NCBI GenBank assembly: GCA_029204225.1
Contig: CM055111.1
Location: 578,453-642,452, forward strand
Length of the DNA: 64,000 nt
Source of the DNA: Diphasiastrum complanatum
Lineage: Eukaryota; Streptophyta; Lycopodiopsida; Lycopodiales; Lycopodiaceae
Reading direction: 5' to 3'
The position numbers were made by a program, and so were the translations under genes. Below the pieces are notes generated by a model. That model ran no database searches, was not told the DNA's origin, and was given only the letters and a program-made list of their open reading frames with translations. Position 1 is the first letter of the stretch, and each line of letters opens with the position of its first letter. Below are positions 58,562 through 64,000 of the stretch, one piece after another.

Positions 58562-59431
58562 TCAAGAACACATCAAAAGAGATTCACCACCACCTAGATC
58601 CTCATCATTAGTAGTAAAGTTGATTCGCTTGCTACCTTCATCTCTTTGCTTCTTCAAACATTCATTTGCAAAATGCCCTTTGATTTCACAATAAAAGCAT
58701 TTCAACTTAGACTTTTCTTTCTTTTTGCCAAAAGAGGAAGTCTCACCTTGATCTTGCCCTTTAGACCACTTTCCTTTGCCTTTGCCCTTGAACTTGCCTT
58801 TGATGAACATAGCCTCCTCTTCATGATGAGATGTCGACGTAGATCCACCTCCTCTTGATTGAAGCCTATACTCCTCATTCACCAAGATCTCTTGCAAATC
58901 CACAATACTTGGCAAAGTCTTTTGAATAGCAAAACTTTGAACAAGACTAGCGTGATCATCTAACAAGCCATTAAGTATAACTTGAACAAGTTCTACCTCC
59001 TTCGTGCTTTCATCAATACATGCTAACTCATCACTGAATGCTTTAACTCTCAAAAAAAAAACATGAGTACTCTCTTCCTTCTTTTTCAAACTTTGAAAGA
59101 TTTGCCTCCTAAGAGTAAGCACCCTTGATGTAGACTTGGATTCATAAATCTTCTTCAAAGCTTCCCAAGCCTCCAAAGATGATGTGCACTTACCAACTTC
59201 CTTGAGAAGCTCATTGGTAGCATTCATCTTAATCATGTGTAGAGCTCTTTTAGCTCCCTTGTCATGCCTCCCTTGATCTTGAGGTTCTTGAGGCCTCTCA
59301 TCCACACCTACAACAATCTCCATCAACTCATTCACCTCCAATAAAGACTCCATCCTCACTTTCCAAGTAGTATAGTTGATTGAGGCAAGCCTATTATTGC
59401 TCTGCAACATAAAACCTCCACTTGTAGCCAT
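58562..59431 (-). CDS. copia Gag, intact
   Basis: The 289-residue protein is the only uninterrupted retroelement protein of full domain content in the window. The start at minus-strand 59431 (MATSGGFMLQSNNRL) is preferred over the ATG 13 codons upstream because it matches the gag start at 14902. Domain order: N-terminal copia Gag motif (NYTTWKVRMESLL, residues about 19-31), UBN2-type capsid region (about 60-190: LKKIYESKSTSRVLTLRRQI, ELVQVILNGLLDDHASLV), a Gly/Lys-rich linker (KGKFKGKGKGKWSKG) and one CCHC zinc knuckle CFYCEIKGHFANEC (about 248-261). Gag forms the cytoplasmic particle and packages element RNA. The TGA stop is followed closely by protease in another frame. Confidence 0.93.
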   Translation of the reverse strand: MATSGGFMLQSNNRLASINYTTWKVRMESLLEVNELMEIVVGVDERPQEPQDQGRHDKGAKRALHMIKMNATNELLKEVGKCTSSLEAWEALKKIYESKSTSRVLTLRRQIFQSLKKKEESTHVFFLRVKAFSDELACIDESTKEVELVQVILNGLLDDHASLVQSFAIQKTLPSIVDLQEILVNEEYRLQSRGGGSTSTSHHEEEAMFIKGKFKGKGKGKWSKGQDQGETSSFGKKKEKSKLKCFYCEIKGHFANECLKKQRDEGSKRINFTTNDEDLGGGESLLMCS

Positions 59432-59993
59432 GTTGAAGTGACCTGATCTTCTCCTTTCAACCTCTTCCAATGCTCAAATCACTCTTTTGAATGACAACAA
59501 ATGTATTAAAAAAGAAATCGCAAAGATATGGAAATTCTCAATTCTCTTCTAGCACTATAACTAGCAAATCAACACATAGAATGAAGAATTCTTGATCAAC
59601 CTATGATCTACCAACAATATAATGAAACTTACCACCTCATAAGATTGGAAAACACTCTATTAAAGTCCATCAACTGCAAAAATAGAGATCCAATCAAAAT
59701 TAGATTTTGACAAAATCACAAAAAATTGAATCTTTCAATTTCTACATGCAATTGCCTAAAACTCGATATAGAATCTTGTAGCCTTCAATGAGACCTTAGT
59801 AATGCATAAAAAATAATCCAAATCCAATAAGACAAGTAGGAAATTGAAATTCCACAAGTTCATAGACCTTTATTGAGTTTTGACTACAAAAGAAACATGC
59901 TAATTTTTGAGTAAAAATCAATGCTCTAGCATTGGTAACTCCTCCAAATCCTTGATAAATGTGGTTGATCCTTTCATAACCTAAAAAAGAAGA
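59432..59993 (-). other. untranslated leader of the 55.3-60.8 kb element
   Basis: About 560 bp between primer site and gag start. No motif recognised. Confidence 0.7.
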
Positions 59994-60005
59994 GCTCTGA
60001 TACCA
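59994..60005 (-). other. primer-binding site of the 55.3-60.8 kb element
   Basis: On the minus strand TGGTATCAGAGC directly follows the LTR end; a perfect tRNA-iMet type site. Confidence 0.95.
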
Positions 60006-60796
<791 letters not shown>

Positions 60797-61250
60797 GATT
60801 CTACATCATAGACCTTATAAGGCTTATGATCTAACGGATATCCAAAAAATGTGGCATGCTATTGGTTTGGTCAAATTTCTTACTTAGATCTGATGGAACT
60901 TGAGCATAGCAGTTGCAACTAAAGACTCGTAGATGATCTATGGATGGTTTGTACCTAACCAAACCTCCTCAGGGATTTTTTTTGTTGACAACCTTGAAAC
61001 TCCAACAATTATGAATTAATAGGCTATTGCAATTGCTTCTACCAAGACTTTGTTTAGAAGATTATCAACAAATAGCATGGATCTTGTAGATTTGACAAGA
61101 ATATGATTCTTTCGGTCGACTATTTTGTTCTACTGAGGTTGTAGTTGAAAGAATATTGGCTTTGAAGCCTAGATTCACTTAGAAAGTCATTCATAGCATT
61201 TGAAATGAACTCTCCCCATCCATCTATGCATAGGACTTTGATTTTCCTTC
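60797..61250 (-). pseudogene. host copia integrase, right part
   Basis: On the minus strand it reads KVLCIDGWGEFISNAMNDFL at about 61245-61180 (the second catalytic segment, degraded), then shifted frames with NKVLVEAIAIAY and EEVWLGTNHP, ending FFGYPLDHKPYKVYD at 60860-60800. The 55.3-60.8 kb element interrupts it after YDVE. Confidence 0.82.
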
Positions 61251-61604
61251 TTTTTTTGTTTTTCAGATAGACCTTTGAATTGTTGAAAACAAATAGAGTA
61301 AAATGATTCCCAAATCAAAGTACAAACAATAGTAAGCATTCACACATTACCAAACATTGAAGAACATAGAGTAGATTAAGATAGCATGAATGTACATGAC
61401 TTTGTTGTAAGAAAATCTACTCATTAGTATTACAAGCCTAGAAGAATAGTCTAGAACTAGTTGATAGTGCTAGGCATTTCAGCAAATATATCTCTCATCT
61501 GTGTATGTCTTATTTGCTATCGGATCTAATATTTGTATATATGTACGATGCATTGTTACTCTATTGGTTGTTAGCCTTTGGGTTGACCGTAAATGAGGTG
61601 GGAG
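61251..61604. other. no gene recognised
   Basis: AT-rich; leads into the second GTCGAGT-rich repeat. Confidence 0.5.
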
Positions 61605-61920
61605 TGCAGTCCTGTACAATAGTAATAACATTAATCCTTGAGACGTGAAGAGTAACAGTTGGTTCGAATGTCTCTCAACCATTGTTGAGTCGAGGATTTG
61701 TCGACTATCGACTGTTGAAGGATTGTCGAGTCGAGTGTCATGTCAAGTCATTTTTTACTATCGAGTTGAGTCGACTGTCGAATCGTGAGTAGTGAGTCTT
61801 TAGCATTCCTTTGACATGTTAATCTATCTCAAAACTTGCTTGTATCTTTGTAGGTTCTTCTTTTGTAGTAGGTTCTTGAGTAAATAACCAGGTCTAGGAC
61901 ACGATTGTGGATACTTGAAT
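61605..61920 (+). repeat. GTCGAGT-rich repeat, copy 2
   Basis: Matches 48091-48415 as described there. It contains ttgtcgactatcgactg and atcgagttgagtcgactgtcga, a cluster of short GTCGA palindromic words. Confidence 0.7.
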
Positions 61921-61979
61921 GGAATAGTATGGGGTTTGAAGTGGCATTATAATTCTAAGTTGTAGACCATCTAAGAGTT

Positions 61980-62345
61980 TTCAAGTTCCATCAAATTTAG
62001 GGAAGAAATTCGACCGAACTAGGACCAAGGCTGTATTCCTTGGATATCCATTGGATCATAAGGCCTATAGAGTCTACGATCTAGAATGTGGTAAGGCACT
62101 TATTAGCGGAGATGTAGTCTTCCTAGAAGACAAATTTCATGATATCAAATAAAAAAACATGAATTTATGTCTGCACCGAACCTATTGACCGACATCTATT
62201 TGAATCTTGTTGGGAATTGTAGTGGCTGAAGACCTCGAAATACATCAGATGGATGTACAAAATGCATGTCTAAATGGTTTTATCCATGAAGATATCTACA
62301 TGCAGCAACCTAACGATTGTTTTATCAAAGGTATAGAAGATTGAG
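61980..62345 (+). pseudogene. copia integrase end joined to reverse transcriptase scrap
   Basis: Reads AVFLGYPLDHKAYRVYDLEC and GKALISGDVVFLEDKFHDIK, then after a gap VAEDLEIHQMDVQNACLNGF and IHEDIYMQQPNDCFIKGIED. The missing sequence between them shows an internal deletion. It is the same family as the host integrase at 55.2/60.8 kb, in the opposite orientation. Confidence 0.85.
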
Positions 62346-63748
62346 TCTATAAGATTTTGATTCGTTCAAAAGATTTCACTTTAAATCAATAAATAACATC
62401 TAGAAGGCAAATAAATAACACTATACAACATAAACCCAGAATGCTAAGCTATTTTGCAAATTAAGCGGCCATTGCAAGAACCTAACTTGTTTGATACATG
62501 GGAATGGCTAGCGCTCACCATAAAAAAAAAGCATCACCATAAAAACAACAATGGATGAATCACCAAGACAATTTCAATTGTGTGATGAGACAACTCTAAA
62601 TGTCATAATCACTATTCCTCAATCCTTGACAATTTTCATATGACAAAACCTATATATATCCACTTACAAGTCAACTTCGGATTCGTTACATCCTCCTTAC
62701 AAAGTCCCCAAAACATTATTCTCAAAATAAGATATGAATATATATTTGGTAAGCTTAGGCATTAGTAAACTCTTCATGTCCCTTTAATTCATGTCTAGGT
62801 ATATAATATTTCTTTAATATAGCATGACTCTTACCCATGTATTGACATTAGTTGATCATGGGGGAAACATAGTTGAAGAAAATACCCAAGAATAGCAACA
62901 AATTGATTGTACACCAACAATGTTGGCTCAACCAAGAATGGGAAGTGTGTTCTACTCAACAATGACTAATACTAGGAAGTTTAGGGCTACTAGCCAATGA
63001 CAAATACTAGAAACAAATAGGGAACCATCATGGTTCTAGGTGGACCCATAATCTATTTCATATTTGTTTCTCTTTAAATGGATAATAGCTTTGCCACCAT
63101 TATAACAAATTGTGAATAAAAGACCAACACAAAATAAATTATCATATTTGGAAGTTGAGTGCTAGTATGGATTAGATGTTGGTGGGTGGTTGCACGTTAT
63201 GGGATGTAGTCAACTTATATGTCGAGATGTGTATGCAAAGGGCATGCAAAGAGGTTATATTGTAACTTGCTGCCTTATCTGCGAATGTGTGATGTAGGTG
63301 TGAAGGGAAAGCCTTTTTTGGTTCCATGGCTCCCCATCAAATATTGCTTTTGTATTTCAACCTTCATGACTCATTGCAAGAAGAGCTTCTTGTTCTTCCT
63401 CTTTAGATTCCAAAAGAGCATCCATCACATTGTTTCAAGAACAAAAATCAATTGTATCCTTATGTGCAACTCTTCGTCTATGTAGTTGCACATAGTTGAA
63501 TATGGCACTTGGGGTTATCATGAAAGGTAACCTAACCTCTTTGCATATTTGTTGGGTTGAAGAAATTGGTGGGAGCTCATCTTGAATATTATATGGCATC
63601 ACGGTACATGTGTGTAAACCCTCCACCTATTGACGGAAGGGTTGCAAATGGGGCCCTCACCTATGTGAAATCAGGGTTGAGGTTTTAAAGTTTCTTAAAA
63701 TTCCTCATGCCTTCTCTTGATATGTGGAAAGTTGGACATTGAAGGTTA
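62346..63748. other. no gene recognised
   Basis: AT-rich sequence; ORFs at 63219-63485 (plus) and 63435-63626 (minus) are short and unassigned. Confidence 0.5.
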
Positions 63749-63893
63749 TGTAGATTACATAGCCTTTCCAGCAAAAGGGTGAGGTCATTATAAACTCTTC
63801 TAAAAACACATCAAGGCAAATATAGTGTGTCACATGTAGATTACATACCTTTCAAGCAAAAGGGTGAGGTCATTATAAACTCTTCTAAAAACA
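63749..63893. repeat. tandem duplication, 86-bp period
   Basis: The block tgtagattacata followed by cctttc.agcaaaagggtg and aggtcattataaactcttct begins at 63749 and again at 63835, nearly identical over about 60 bp. Only two copies are present. Confidence 0.9.
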
Positions 63894-64000
63894 CATCCAA
63901 ACACTCAAATTTAGTGTGTGGATGTGGTGTAATAAGTTGAAAAGGGAGGAAATAGGTTAAGCTTGCAACCTAATATAGTGAAGAAATTTGATGGAATAAG

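Overview
The window looks like repeat-dominated nuclear DNA of a large-genome land plant. It is AT-rich and packed with Ty1/copia LTR retrotransposons primed by the plant initiator-tRNA-Met type binding site (TGGTATCAGAGC and close variants). It also holds CACTA (En/Spm-like) transposon remains, a Ty3/gypsy fragment, long (CT)n/(GA)n microsatellites and a degenerate CCCTAAA-like tract. I cannot name the species. No intact conventional host gene was recognised. The only clear host-type protein is a tail-less, divergent histone H3-fold ORF at 2.58-2.85 kb.

Layout. 0-1.45 kb: degenerate CCTTAG minisatellite, then a T-rich tract. 1.95-2.85 kb: GAGAATTTTT repeats, a (CT)n tract and the H3-like ORF. 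4.7-7.65 kb: copia LTR, primer site, decayed gag and protease, broken off where a minus-strand CACTA transposase (TNP2, 7.7-10.3 kb) begins. 10.95-11.19 kb: small plus-strand ORF. 13.3-13.76 kb: CpG-rich ACGTC repeat block that abuts a truncated LTR. 13.76-18.98 kb: copia element with its protease deleted. 19.0-21.8 kb: a multi-exon transposase-24-like gene family, with truncated relatives at 26.76-27.5 kb (minus) and 44.8-45.3 kb (plus). 22.0-23.2 kb: three strong palindromes or hairpins. 27.65-27.99 kb: telomere-like tract. 29.2-34.8 kb: one copia element nested inside another, with a clear 5-bp target-site duplication. 34.8-35.7 kb: unassigned minus-strand ORFs. 37.3-41.5 kb: chimeric copia element. 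41.8-43.7 kb: rearranged minus-strand copia pieces. 46.5-48.4 kb: LTR and integrase scraps. 50.5-53.6 kb: long decaying coiled-coil ORF of unknown family. 54.3-55.1 kb: Ty3/gypsy fragment. 55.1-61.3 kb: a copia integrase split by a complete LTR element whose pol is replaced by about 2.1 kb of unrecognised coding-like sequence. 61.6-64 kb: repeat remnants and nothing recognised.

How the parts relate. The copia families share short signals: the primer site, a G/A-rich polypurine tract ending in GAG or GGAG directly before a TGT LTR start, and, in several LTRs, the 10-bp palindrome CACACGTGTG with a G-box core. Several elements are internal-deletion derivatives that lack complementary parts: one lacks gag and protease, one lacks protease, and one has gag and protease but no pol. 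That is compatible with cross-mobilisation, but this is inference. All long ORFs carry frameshifts, stops or deletions except the gag of the 55.3-60.8 kb element.
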